Below, one piece after another: positions 43,501 to 51,218 of a DNA stretch of 64,000 nucleotides. Source of the stretch: Candidatus Obscuribacter sp. (lineage in GTDB: Bacteria; Cyanobacteriota; Vampirovibrionia; Obscuribacterales; Obscuribacteraceae). Position numbers and translations under genes: made by a program. The first letter of the stretch is position 1, and every line of letters starts with the position of its first letter. The stretch lies in NCBI GenBank assembly GCA_016712465.1, contig JADJQZ010000001.1, forward strand, positions 3,472,001 to 3,536,000, read 5' to 3'. The notes under the pieces are model-generated. The model saw only the letters and a list, made by a program, of their open reading frames with translations, did no database searches and was not told where the DNA came from.

Positions 43501-44680
43501 CTCCCCCAATCCGGTGCCGGCCAAGACCCTCGTCGGTCTGGTCGACAACAATTTAGACACGAAGAACATGCAGGGCACCGTAGATGGTTTCATATCCATG
43601 GAAGGCCCCATCAAACATCCCAAGCTTACAGGCAAGATCTCCCTCGACAGAGTCAGCAACAAAGATTTTCAACTCTACGACTTGAACGGCAGTATCTCTA
43701 CGGACAACCTCAATGCCAGCAAACATGACCCCTATTCAATTTCCGTAGCCAGGCTCGATATAGACAGAATGCGCTTTCGGAAACTGCGCGTACAAGACAT
43801 CGGCGGTCTGATCGAAATTCAGGTGAGTGAACCTACCAATGGCGATTTACCTGCACCGCCTAAGTTTCTTCTCAAAGACATTACAGCCAGAACTGCCGGC
43901 GGTCACATAAAAATGGACGGTCACTTCGACACGGAAAAAAATGGACTGGGGGTCAACATTTATCTCTCACAGATTCACATGGAAGAGATTGTAGACAGGC
44001 TTTTCGACGCACCGGACGAACTAACCGGAGCCCTCGACGGCGAATTGCATATCACCACCCAGGGCACCACCGACAAGCAGATGGTGTCAAATATGGAAGG
44101 TACGGGCAATATCGTAATCCAGAAGGGAATCGTGGCCAGATTCGGACAATTGCAAACCAAACTTACCCAGGCCAACTTACTCTCACAGGGTATTCTGGGC
44201 TTCAACATCAACAACCTGTTGCAATCGGTGGCACCGGCGCGATCAGGTGAATTCAATGAACTTACCAGCCGATTTCAGATCTTCAAAGGGGCGCTGGCCA
44301 TCAAAGAACTACGCTTCTCCGGCGACGACCTGAGACTCTGGGGAGCCGGTGCTGCCGATCTTTCAGAACAGACAATAGATCTGGAAATAGCCGGCACGCT
44401 ACCGCGGGTCACCGAATCGTTTCTAGGCGGCACAATCGGACGCCTCAGTCGCAATATAACGGTCTCCGGACTTCTCAGCAAGGTCACCTTTGGCGCCCTT
44501 GAAAACCTGCCTTCCCTGCCCATTCTGGGAGACATTGCCTCCGACAAGCCGCGTGCCTTTGCTTTCAAAGTGCAGGCACCGGCTCAAGATGCAAAACTTG
44601 TGGCCAAGTCTATCGAGAAGACATTCCGATTCTTACCCAACAGACAAGCAGCCAGCGCCCACCCTGTGCCGGGTCTCTGA
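40502..44680 (+). CDS. AsmA-like giant envelope protein
   Basis: About 1392 residues. One N-terminal transmembrane helix (LSLAILAGLALMVNI) is followed by an AsmA-type chorein-like start (GQALHRPVKLGHLRWFFGLN) and then over 1200 residues of long beta-strand repeats. The C-terminus carries the AsmA_2-type signature GTGNIVIQKGIVARFGQLQT, GEFNELTSRFQIFKGAL and DLEIAGTLP. AsmA-superfamily proteins form bridge-like grooves thought to carry phospholipid between membranes, which implies an outer membrane. GTG 40502 and ATG 40550 are both possible starts; neither has a strong ribosome binding site. Confidence 0.88.
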   Translation: MLETETKRELDRPQATMNTSWLIFRFVSGWLLSLAILAGLALMVNIDWAKPKMQEVMGQALHRPVKLGHLRWFFGLNGITLTTKNIEVTENDGDPFLKAKGINIGVAFTPLLSGKVVLKHLRFDTPEFYAVKLKASGWNFEDLLVETTEIHFVQVDNGKVHVIDATKEATNKTPFTLSDVNLKFNWPTTGKKLPVYLALALPNSNRNSSADIVRIEGFTFGQEKDFLKTRVNLNISARDVHAVDLKRLLAIVLDDKEKKALLSGQTFTKNGKTGQKPPEVDGLIGFKMDLSGDLARGFQSNLTTDIKNLVVQEVNMGKVKAGKVETDGSFKLNDKEISWQDFNFKVGGIALSTRGALSNWQGAKPSYKLDLQSRINDLSVIKGAVDLSQLKDDKENNSLKALSTKMSGKAFFQINVTGMADQAKLLTKMEMEGLPIAKIVQEIAPELAPYMAMSGITEDSRIKGHFEAHPGRKLKIHQGQIAVPDSLIKVEGEVDLLRDEVDIKFDLDQVSLRKIWNKALDDPETVKLMREHLDNTHPRDLLVEGVLKASGSFKKNKRGLSLNLLSALKAGSFSTRDKTITTDNIQGKFELKDGNLKLTDVEGKLGSSGRFSLTGSVKQALSKSPNVDVAFYGNNVEFNNLGRVMTLFGFDFPAITEGHLTGRVKELSIKVAGTPRKPSIFLSASPEDIEYRPPGLSRSLKAVSGSIVFAGDKISLSDVDIVSRGMKLTTSLVIEELSGIANIKNFHVKSDGIDIADIDYYLTSPVLPKPLRQQYKDFLKTYKISNLHGRIYGDLVVEPRPRNDLNIEGVIGCYSVGALVGEKGSLELPLERIAGIIAASGDELLIQDLSGSLRSSEFQLNGSVKDYKSKKPSWKTEFKSTFAPNELLDLVPRLTKNFSKGKLEIFSQGPLVVRAQIQGNPDKNQMVFNSHAAADSRLKISSPYFVINQPRDEELNLDGSLTIDKAGLNLHNTNLLLGEAALKAQGQWSFVDDTVSLSILSPNPVPAKTLVGLVDNNLDTKNMQGTVDGFISMEGPIKHPKLTGKISLDRVSNKDFQLYDLNGSISTDNLNASKHDPYSISVARLDIDRMRFRKLRVQDIGGLIEIQVSEPTNGDLPAPPKFLLKDITARTAGGHIKMDGHFDTEKNGLGVNIYLSQIHMEEIVDRLFDAPDELTGALDGELHITTQGTTDKQMVSNMEGTGNIVIQKGIVARFGQLQTKLTQANLLSQGILGFNINNLLQSVAPARSGEFNELTSRFQIFKGALAIKELRFSGDDLRLWGAGAADLSEQTIDLEIAGTLPRVTESFLGGTIGRLSRNITVSGLLSKVTFGALENLPSLPILGDIASDKPRAFAFKVQAPAQDAKLVAKSIEKTFRFLPNRQAASAHPVPGL

Positions 44681-44788
44681 CATCAGCCCGGAGCGGAGCA
44701 AAGCTTAACTTCCTCACGATAACCGGGGAAATTATCTGCCACCACGGACAATATCGAGAGATTCTCTCGCTTGATTCAAGAAAAGCTA

Positions 44789-44816
44789 TTGTCATCACCG
44801 GCGATATGTGTAATAT
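44789..44816 (+). promoter_or_regulatory. Putative promoter of the Xer recombinase gene
   Basis: TTGTCA (44789-44794), a 16-nt spacer and TAATAT (44811-44816) form a fair sigma-70-type promoter. The ATG follows the -10 box by only 6 nt, so the mRNA would be leaderless; no ribosome binding site is present. Confidence 0.45.
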
Positions 44817-44822
44817 ATACAC

Positions 44823-45983
44823 ATGCATCGGCAATTGAATACTAGTACAGGGTTGACCTCGGTCAACCCCGAATCCACTTCCGGCTCCGGCAAAGTTTGT
44901 GCGCCTGGCGACAAATCTACGCTGGCCTCCCTCCTGGCACCTTATATGGTGCACGTCCGGGGAGAACGAGCCCTGTCCGATAATACTTACCAGGCCTATC
45001 GAAGAGATCTTGGTCATTTTGTGGCTTGGTTCAGCGATTTTCAAAAGTCTTCGCGGCAGTTGCCAAAAAGCTCCACCTCGGCGCCTCTGTCTCCGGCAAT
45101 TCCCAGCCGCGGTGATATAACCCGTTATCTGGCTGTGCTAAAGAAGGAAGGACAGGTGCCTGCCAGCCTGGCCAGGAAGTTAGCCAGCCTGCGGGGCTGG
45201 TTTTCCTGGCTCAAGAGCGCAGGCAAGATTAGCAAAGATCCTCTGGAAGCCTTTGAAACTCCGCACAGGCAGAAGAAACTGCCCCAGGTGTTGAGCGGAC
45301 CGGAAGTACTTTCTTTGCTCAATGCAGCAGAAACAAATAGAGATATCGCCATTCTAGAATTGATGTACGGAGCCGGGCTGAGAGTATCTGAACTGGTAGG
45401 TCTCGATGACAAGGATATAAACCTGAAGGAGAACTACATTCGTTGCCTGGGCAAGGGTGACAAGGAGCGCATCGTTCCCATAGGTAACGAAGCCGTCCAG
45501 GCTCTCAAACAGTATCTTGATGAAAAAAACACCAGCAGATTGGTAGAGGCCCAAAAGCTTGCAGAAACCCCAATCCGAAAGAAACGGGGACGGCCGGTCA
45601 GAAAACCAAGCGCACCCGCCAGGTCGAAGACCCGCGCCGGACAAACCAGAAATCCAAAAGGAACCCCTGTCTTCACTGACAGCAAGGGCGAGAGACTTTC
45701 ACGACTGGTGGTCTGGCAGATTATCAAACGGCTGTCAGCTAAAGCCAACTTGACTAAAACCATTTCCCCACACACCCTCAGGCATAGTTTTGCTACACAT
45801 TTGCTGGAAAACGGCGCCGACTTGCGAGCCGTACAAGAGCTTCTGGGCCATGCCAATCTGGTCACAACCCAGCTCTACACCCATGTCTCCAGAGCTCACC
45901 TGAAAACTGCCTATACCGATGCACAGAGCGGCTTTGGCCTGACTGAGGGTCCTGAACAGTTGAACTTTCAACCCGACTCTTGA
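44823..45983 (+). CDS. XerC/XerD-type tyrosine recombinase with AT-hook insert
   Basis: 386 residues. A SAM-like N-terminal domain (LSDNTYQAYRRDLGHFVAWF) is followed by the catalytic domain. The full set is present: Arg187 (GAGLRVSEL), Lys211 (GKGDKERIVP), His317 and Arg320 (HTLRHSF), His343 (LLGHAN) and Tyr352 (TTQLYTH). Between the Lys and the HxxR box is an insert of roughly 45 residues (about 236-280), rich in Lys, Arg and Pro, with an AT-hook-like KKRGRPVRK. Xer enzymes resolve chromosome dimers. No adjacent integrase targets or phage genes suggest an element. The 3' end overlaps the convergent kinase gene by 16 nt. Confidence 0.92.
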   Translation: MHRQLNTSTGLTSVNPESTSGSGKVCAPGDKSTLASLLAPYMVHVRGERALSDNTYQAYRRDLGHFVAWFSDFQKSSRQLPKSSTSAPLSPAIPSRGDITRYLAVLKKEGQVPASLARKLASLRGWFSWLKSAGKISKDPLEAFETPHRQKKLPQVLSGPEVLSLLNAAETNRDIAILELMYGAGLRVSELVGLDDKDINLKENYIRCLGKGDKERIVPIGNEAVQALKQYLDEKNTSRLVEAQKLAETPIRKKRGRPVRKPSAPARSKTRAGQTRNPKGTPVFTDSKGERLSRLVVWQIIKRLSAKANLTKTISPHTLRHSFATHLLENGADLRAVQELLGHANLVTTQLYTHVSRAHLKTAYTDAQSGFGLTEGPEQLNFQPDS

Positions 45984-47698
45984 GCTTGTACTAAGTCAAT
46001 GGCAGCTTGAGCATCAAGACGCTCCTCCAGATTCAGCGTCGTCAAACCTCCTATTAATCGATTGAGATTCTCGAAGTCGGAATCGGCAGTGGCATCCGCA
46101 TGGGAATCGACATTAGCATCTGCATGGGCATCGCCATTAGCATCGGCATGGGCATCTGCAGGAGCGCCGGCGGTACCTTCCGGCAGTCGAGAAACAGAGA
46201 GGGCGACCGGCTCTCGTGCCGTGTACAAGTAATAGAGGGTAGCCCCCAGTGAGTAAAGATCACTTTTGGGACAGGCCCGTCCTTTGAACTGCTCTGGGGC
46301 CATGTAATTATGCTTACCGACGACGGTCCGGGTCGTGCCTGCTTCCATCTCCCGAGCCACGTTAAAATCGATGAGCTTGACGCGACCTGTACTATCGTAC
46401 ATAAGGTTGTCGGGGCTTATATCACGATGCACGACCACCGGTGAAAGGCTGTGCAAATACTGCAGCAAACAAAGCATCTGCCGAGCGACTGAAAGCACTT
46501 CCTTTGCGGACATCGGACCCTCTGCTTCCACTTTCTTTTTGAGAGTATCACCTTCTACTTCTTCCAGAACCAGATAGGCCCTGTGGTCTTCCACAAAATT
46601 TCCAAGCAGCCTGACAATGGCATCATGATGCAGCGAGCCAAGCAATTCGGATTCGCGCTTGACGTTGGCAAAAGAGCGTTGCCGCACCTCCGCGCCTCCA
46701 TGCACCGGCAGCACGAACTCCTTGAGAATAACAGGCTTATTACCCTCCAAAGCCCTGTAGATCTTAGCCTGACCACCGGTAGCAAGACGGCTCAATACCC
46801 GATAGCGCTCTTCTTGCAGGGTGGTACCAGGAGCTAGATCGTCCTCTCGTCTACGTTTAAAGGACTGCATATCGTCCAGCCAAAACTTAGTGTAACTGGG
46901 CGCATCACTTCCCTTCTTGAGCATCAAGAAGCTGGCATCCTTGGTCTCCGGCGGTGCCAATTCATTCAAGGCGCAGATGATCTTCTCCCGATCAGATTCA
47001 AGAGTGAACGCATCAAGAGGGATTTGCAGAGAGAGTGGTGCACCGGTAAACAGTCCGCATAAAGACCATCTTTCCATGGCTCTCAAGGCAGCAGTGCGCC
47101 TGTAAATCTCAATTCTCTGACTGAATTCCAAATGCTTTGTGCAAAATACCAGTCGCAACCGGCCTCCGCTCAGATCATCAACGGCTCGCCCCTCGCCGCT
47201 CAAAAAACTTACAGACTGAAGGCTAGACCAGTGCAGTGAGTCGGTAGTGAAACTGCTGGCCTGGCGCCAGGCTAACTTGAGTCCCCATTTGTTCAAAACC
47301 AAATTAGTTGGGAAATCGCCGGCCAGCCTTTGCGAGAAAAGAGATACAACAAAGCCGCAGATGCCCAAGATCAACAACCCCTGAACGAGGCAGTTGAGTA
47401 TGATTCCAACCTGCAACTGTAGAGAGAATGGTCCGCTCGCATGGCTGGCTAAGCCATTAACAATCAAAACGACAAAGAAAATGAAAACAGCAACAACTGC
47501 AAGCGACCAGAGGCAAAGCGAGAGCGACTGCTTTACCCACAAGAAAGAGTTTTTCTTAGGACTCTTTTCAGCCAGAACCCATCCGCTAACAACAAAGTCC
47601 TGTTCATCAAACTCATTTTTGGCGGTTTGGCATTCAGCTACTTCAAACTTCGAACGGCAGTTTTCGTCTTCAGCCGGCTCCAGTGAAAGATCAGTCAT
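45968..47698 (-). CDS. Membrane-anchored Ser/Thr protein kinase (DFN variant)
   Basis: 576 residues. Two adjacent transmembrane helices (about 60-82 and 97-120) are followed by a middle domain (130-280) of unknown type and a Hanks-type kinase domain from about 299. The ATP-site lysine is in KPVILKEF, the catalytic Asp in VVHRDISPDN, and the APE motif is present. The metal-binding DFG is DFN (LIDFNVARE), which is unusual. Within the C-lobe, about residues 510-540, lies an Asp/His/Ala octad repeat (DAHADANG type). The start codon overlaps the stop of the upstream kinase gene by one base, so the two are co-translated. Confidence 0.9.
   Translation of the reverse strand: MTDLSLEPAEDENCRSKFEVAECQTAKNEFDEQDFVVSGWVLAEKSPKKNSFLWVKQSLSLCLWSLAVVAVFIFFVVLIVNGLASHASGPFSLQLQVGIILNCLVQGLLILGICGFVVSLFSQRLAGDFPTNLVLNKWGLKLAWRQASSFTTDSLHWSSLQSVSFLSGEGRAVDDLSGGRLRLVFCTKHLEFSQRIEIYRRTAALRAMERWSLCGLFTGAPLSLQIPLDAFTLESDREKIICALNELAPPETKDASFLMLKKGSDAPSYTKFWLDDMQSFKRRREDDLAPGTTLQEERYRVLSRLATGGQAKIYRALEGNKPVILKEFVLPVHGGAEVRQRSFANVKRESELLGSLHHDAIVRLLGNFVEDHRAYLVLEEVEGDTLKKKVEAEGPMSAKEVLSVARQMLCLLQYLHSLSPVVVHRDISPDNLMYDSTGRVKLIDFNVAREMEAGTTRTVVGKHNYMAPEQFKGRACPKSDLYSLGATLYYLYTAREPVALSVSRLPEGTAGAPADAHADANGDAHADANVDSHADATADSDFENLNRLIGGLTTLNLEERLDAQAAIDLVQAQESG
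46078..46160 (-). repeat. 24-bp tandem repeat encoding Asp-His-Ala octads
   Basis: About three to four copies of a 24-bp unit inside the kinase gene encode the pattern D-[AS]-H-A-D-A-[NT]-x. Copies differ at third positions and a few first positions. The insert falls in the kinase C-lobe, a loop region. Confidence 0.7.
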
Positions 47699-49305
47699 TA
47701 TGTTCTCACTCCGGTCTGCAAGTCATTCAACTTGAGTTCGAACTGGCAGGCATCGCCTAGCCTCTTATCCAGATCTTGCTCGGTCATCAAGGCTATCAAG
47801 TCATCAAATTGCGGGCTCAAAGCCGGTTCTCTCCTGGTACCGGCTTTAGTGCCAATCTGAGAACTGGGTCGGCTTACAGCAATAGGCTCGGGGTCCTGTC
47901 CTGTGAAAAGATAAAAGAGGGTGGCGCCAACGGCATAGATATCACTTTGCGGACAGGCTTTACCTTGAAATTGTTCCGGTGGGATGTAACACTGCTTACC
48001 AATCAAGGTTCCGGTCATATTACCTACGAATTCACTGGCGGCACCGAAGTCAACCAGGGTTATCCTTCTGTCCACCTCTCCGATAATTAGATTATCCGGG
48101 GTTATATCGCGATGCACCACCGGCGGTGAACAGCCGTGTAAGTAAATTAGGATATCCGACAATTGCCTGGCAATTTCCAGAACTTCTGCTTCGGAAAAGG
48201 TGCCCTTCAATTTCACATGCTGCCTCAGTGTCAAACCGGGGACAAATTCAAGGACCAGATAATCCCTTCCTCTTTCAACAAAGTGATCCAGCACGGAGAC
48301 AATATTGGGATGTTTGAGGCTGGCTAAGAGCTTAGCCTCTCTCCTGAACAATTCATGCAACTTGGCTCCGGCGCTTTCGTTATCCAGAGGTACCGCCAGT
48401 TCCTTAACTATAAAGCGCTTGCCGCTTTCATCTCGCGCCAGATAAACCGAGGACATGCCGCTGCAAGTCAGTAACATCAAGATGGTTAAGGCCCCATCCT
48501 TAAGTTGGGAGCCGCCGCTCAACGGCACAAAGTTGGTCACTTCAAAGCGCTCGGCCAGACTGTCTTCCCACATCCTCGTGTAGCTGAGAGTATTCTGAAC
48601 TTCTCCACCGGTCAAAATATCGCGCTGGAGAGCAATCACATCGGCATTGAGAACAATCGGATCGGCATAGCGAGAGAGGGTAAGAAAGAGCCTTTCAAGA
48701 TTGGCAGCATCGAATCCACCAAGTGGAAAAGCAACCATCCCCCCTGACTTAAAATCGAAAACCAGGAAACCCTGTTTAGTCCAACCTCTACCAAGAAAAG
48801 TCAGAAAACGTTCGAACTTGGTCTGTGGCTTAAGTCGTCTCTGGCGGCGAAAGAGCCTATCCACAAGAGCGGAAGAAGCAGCACCGGCGCCTCTCAACCT
48901 GACTGAATGCAGGTCTTTCCAGAGGCGCACGGAACGATCGTAGAGCATATCCTTCTGAATAGAATTTACAGCTTTCAGCCCTTTGGAGCTGAAATCTATG
49001 CGTAGCTTGGTGGACGCACCGATGACCAGCGGAATCAAAATCAAAGTGCTGAAGAGACTGACTAAGTTTAGTTTGCCGCCAAAACAAAGCGATGACCCAA
49101 TAGATAGGCCAATCAGAACAACCAGTATGAGAATGAACTGAGAGGTCGGGATGAGCTGGCAAGATACTCTGGTAACACCCTTCTTCCTCGTCTTCTCAGG
49201 CTCGTTCCAGGACACCATAAGCTCCAGCGCCAATGGACCACTTACCCGCGCGCTGCGAGTCACCTCTCGCTCAAAAGAATCCTCGACACCGTCCTCGGGA
49301 AGCAA
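47698..49305 (-). CDS. Membrane-anchored Ser/Thr protein kinase
   Basis: 535 residues, a paralogue of the downstream kinase with the same plan. There are two N-terminal transmembrane helices (about 57-75 and 81-97), a middle region resembling a PH-like fold (KQGFLVFDFKSGGMVAFPLG), and a Hanks-type kinase domain with VIVKEL-type lysine (RFIVKELAVP), VVHRDITPDN, an intact DFG (LVDFGAASEF) and PPEQ. The glycine loop is weak (TCSGMSSVYLA). The start is TTG at 49305 with an AGGGG upstream. Its stop overlaps the start of the next kinase gene. Confidence 0.9.
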   Translation of the reverse strand: MLPEDGVEDSFEREVTRSARVSGPLALELMVSWNEPEKTRKKGVTRVSCQLIPTSQFILILVVLIGLSIGSSLCFGGKLNLVSLFSTLILIPLVIGASTKLRIDFSSKGLKAVNSIQKDMLYDRSVRLWKDLHSVRLRGAGAASSALVDRLFRRQRRLKPQTKFERFLTFLGRGWTKQGFLVFDFKSGGMVAFPLGGFDAANLERLFLTLSRYADPIVLNADVIALQRDILTGGEVQNTLSYTRMWEDSLAERFEVTNFVPLSGGSQLKDGALTILMLLTCSGMSSVYLARDESGKRFIVKELAVPLDNESAGAKLHELFRREAKLLASLKHPNIVSVLDHFVERGRDYLVLEFVPGLTLRQHVKLKGTFSEAEVLEIARQLSDILIYLHGCSPPVVHRDITPDNLIIGEVDRRITLVDFGAASEFVGNMTGTLIGKQCYIPPEQFQGKACPQSDIYAVGATLFYLFTGQDPEPIAVSRPSSQIGTKAGTRREPALSPQFDDLIALMTEQDLDKRLGDACQFELKLNDLQTGVRT

Positions 49306-49485
49306 CTGGCAGCCCCTCTCAAGATAATCCTCTCAATACAATCTTTCCAAGTTTATACCCTTGCCAAGATGAATATACAGGGAAACTCCTGAGCTTTTGC
49401 TATATTCTCTATCTATAGACTCGGGAGGCGAGAAAATTCCTCGCCCCTACCGCGCCGTTGCCTTCAGCAAGAAAACAGAGGACCT

Positions 49486-50892
49486 ATGCTCATACAGCCA
49501 GATTTCAAAAAAATCGGTTATCGGAATTCTTCCAAAACCAAGTTTCAAGCAATACTGGCATTTCTGCTGGCGTTTCTTACTGCCCCGGCCACTATGGGAC
49601 AGATCCCGGACCGAGAAAACAACTCCAGCCGCGATCTTTCAGTTCTCTTTGCCACAACCCGCCTCAACGAAAGCCCTTCCGGGCGACCGCTCTATGGAGG
49701 CAGCCGCCATTTAAATGTAGGCTCGGGCTCAATTGACTATGGATATGCCAGCTTCTTGCGACCCGACGATAAAGCCTCGACCTTTCAGGCCTCATCCTGG
49801 GCGGAACTGCGTACAGTCATGGATAGCCGCGATTCCTACTGGAAAATAGCGAATCCGGGCAACCTGGTTAAAGTTCAGGAGTCTGACTTCTACAATCGCA
49901 TCAGAAACTTTCACGGGCTGATCTGTCTGTATGTTCATGGCTACGACATAACCTTTGACGAAGCCATGCGAGAACTGGCCGAGTTGGTTGACGAATACCG
50001 CCGCCGCAACCCATCGCAAGAAATTCTTCCAGTCTGCTTCACCTGGCCCTCTCCCGGCAACACTGCCGATTACACCGGCGACGAAGCCAACCTGGAATGG
50101 AGCGAACAACCCTTCCGAGAATTCGTAGATCGTCTCGCCCAGGAAAAGACAGCCGACAGCGCCATCGATTTCCTGGCTCACTCCATGGGCTCTCGCTACG
50201 CCTTCGCTTACGGCACGGCAAAAGCCATTTACCCCAAACCGATATTCCGCAACGTCATTCTTTCCTGTTCCGACATGGATTACCACACTGCGGAACAGAA
50301 GAAAGACGACCTGCAGAAAGTGGTGCAAAGGAACTTGTATGTACTCACCAACGACAACGACAAACCGCTCCTCACCTCCCAGGCCTTGCACAGTCAGCCA
50401 AGACTGGGACGTCCCATAGATTCCGGCGAACAAGTGCGGCAGAGCGCCGCCGGACTGATCTCCGGCGGTACCAGCGGCTTACTGAACGGTCGCACCCTCA
50501 GCACCAGCGGTCTGCTGTCAAAAGCCGGCAAAAATAAGCTTCTCGGACAACTGGCCGGTGTGGCGGGAGACTATCTATTCAAAGACAAGGAACCAGCTGC
50601 TAAAGACAGTTCAGAAATCTCCGGATGGTTGGCGGCTAATCCATACCTGAGTAAAGAGTGGGGTCCCAGAGCCAGGCTGATAGATACAACCGGGCTTGTT
50701 ACCCTGAACATGGGACACCGGCTAGCATGGCCCCTCATTTCCGGTCTGATTCTGCCTGAGCCAACCTACAATCCATTTGTCGTCACGTCCATTCACAAAA
50801 GACCCGATGCCCTGCTCTTGAAACAAATGGGCGGAACGCCACGCTACCTCTACAGATACGACAAAATCGACTTGACCCGGCTGAATCGCTAA
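49486..50892 (+). CDS. Secreted DUF900-type alpha/beta hydrolase
   Basis: 468 residues with a signal peptide-like start (FQAILAFLLAFLTAPATMGQ). The DUF900 core shows LSVLFATTRLN, GLICLYVHGYDITFDEAMRE, LPVCFTWPSPGNTADYTGDE and the nucleophile elbow IDFLAHSMGSRYAF (Ser about 232). A C-terminal His is probably in the GHRLAWPLI or SIHKRP region. It is likely an esterase or lipase; substrate unknown. The start is ATG 49486. A hairpin with GGCGAG/CTCGCC arms lies in the 5' leader (49427-49445). Confidence 0.85.
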   Translation: MLIQPDFKKIGYRNSSKTKFQAILAFLLAFLTAPATMGQIPDRENNSSRDLSVLFATTRLNESPSGRPLYGGSRHLNVGSGSIDYGYASFLRPDDKASTFQASSWAELRTVMDSRDSYWKIANPGNLVKVQESDFYNRIRNFHGLICLYVHGYDITFDEAMRELAELVDEYRRRNPSQEILPVCFTWPSPGNTADYTGDEANLEWSEQPFREFVDRLAQEKTADSAIDFLAHSMGSRYAFAYGTAKAIYPKPIFRNVILSCSDMDYHTAEQKKDDLQKVVQRNLYVLTNDNDKPLLTSQALHSQPRLGRPIDSGEQVRQSAAGLISGGTSGLLNGRTLSTSGLLSKAGKNKLLGQLAGVAGDYLFKDKEPAAKDSSEISGWLAANPYLSKEWGPRARLIDTTGLVTLNMGHRLAWPLISGLILPEPTYNPFVVTSIHKRPDALLLKQMGGTPRYLYRYDKIDLTRLNR

Positions 50893-51218
50893 GCAGTCTT
50901 AGAATATTTTAACAACACTCTCATCTATGGCTGAGCCGACATGAGTTACCTTATTAGTGGTTCTTGATATATCAGCGCCGAGCCCCTAGTGTGCTCAGCC
51001 AATAGCGAAAGACCTATTAGACTTTGACTTGAAGCTTTGAATTAAGCAAATTGGTAAACCGAAGCAGGCAATTTTATTTGCGCTGGCCGGTTAATCGAGT
51101 CCTCAAGGTTTTATCAGAGCCATGAAGTTTGCAGCAGTACAAGAGCGTGTTTTTCGCTTGGCCGGCAAACAACAGCAAAACAACGTAGTCATAGCGTAAT
51201 TAAGGATTATTTTAATCG
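50893..51218. other. Intergenic region with long-range inverted repeat
   Basis: A 326-bp gap before the HTH/zinc-ribbon gene. GGCTGAGC (50929-50936) and GCTCAGCC (50993-51000) are perfect complements 56 nt apart and could form a large stem. A 25-codon frame (51122-51199, starting MKFAAVQERVFRLAGKQQQN) is present but has no ribosome binding site. No promoter was recognised. Confidence 0.4.

Noticed and set aside
44823..45983. Phage or genomic-island integrase
   Set aside because: The recombinase has Xer-type motifs, no tRNA or attachment-site repeats lie next to it, and the neighbouring genes show no phage functions.
51122..51199. 25-codon frame before the HTH/zinc-ribbon gene
   Set aside because: No ribosome binding site and no recognisable sequence; too short to claim as a gene.
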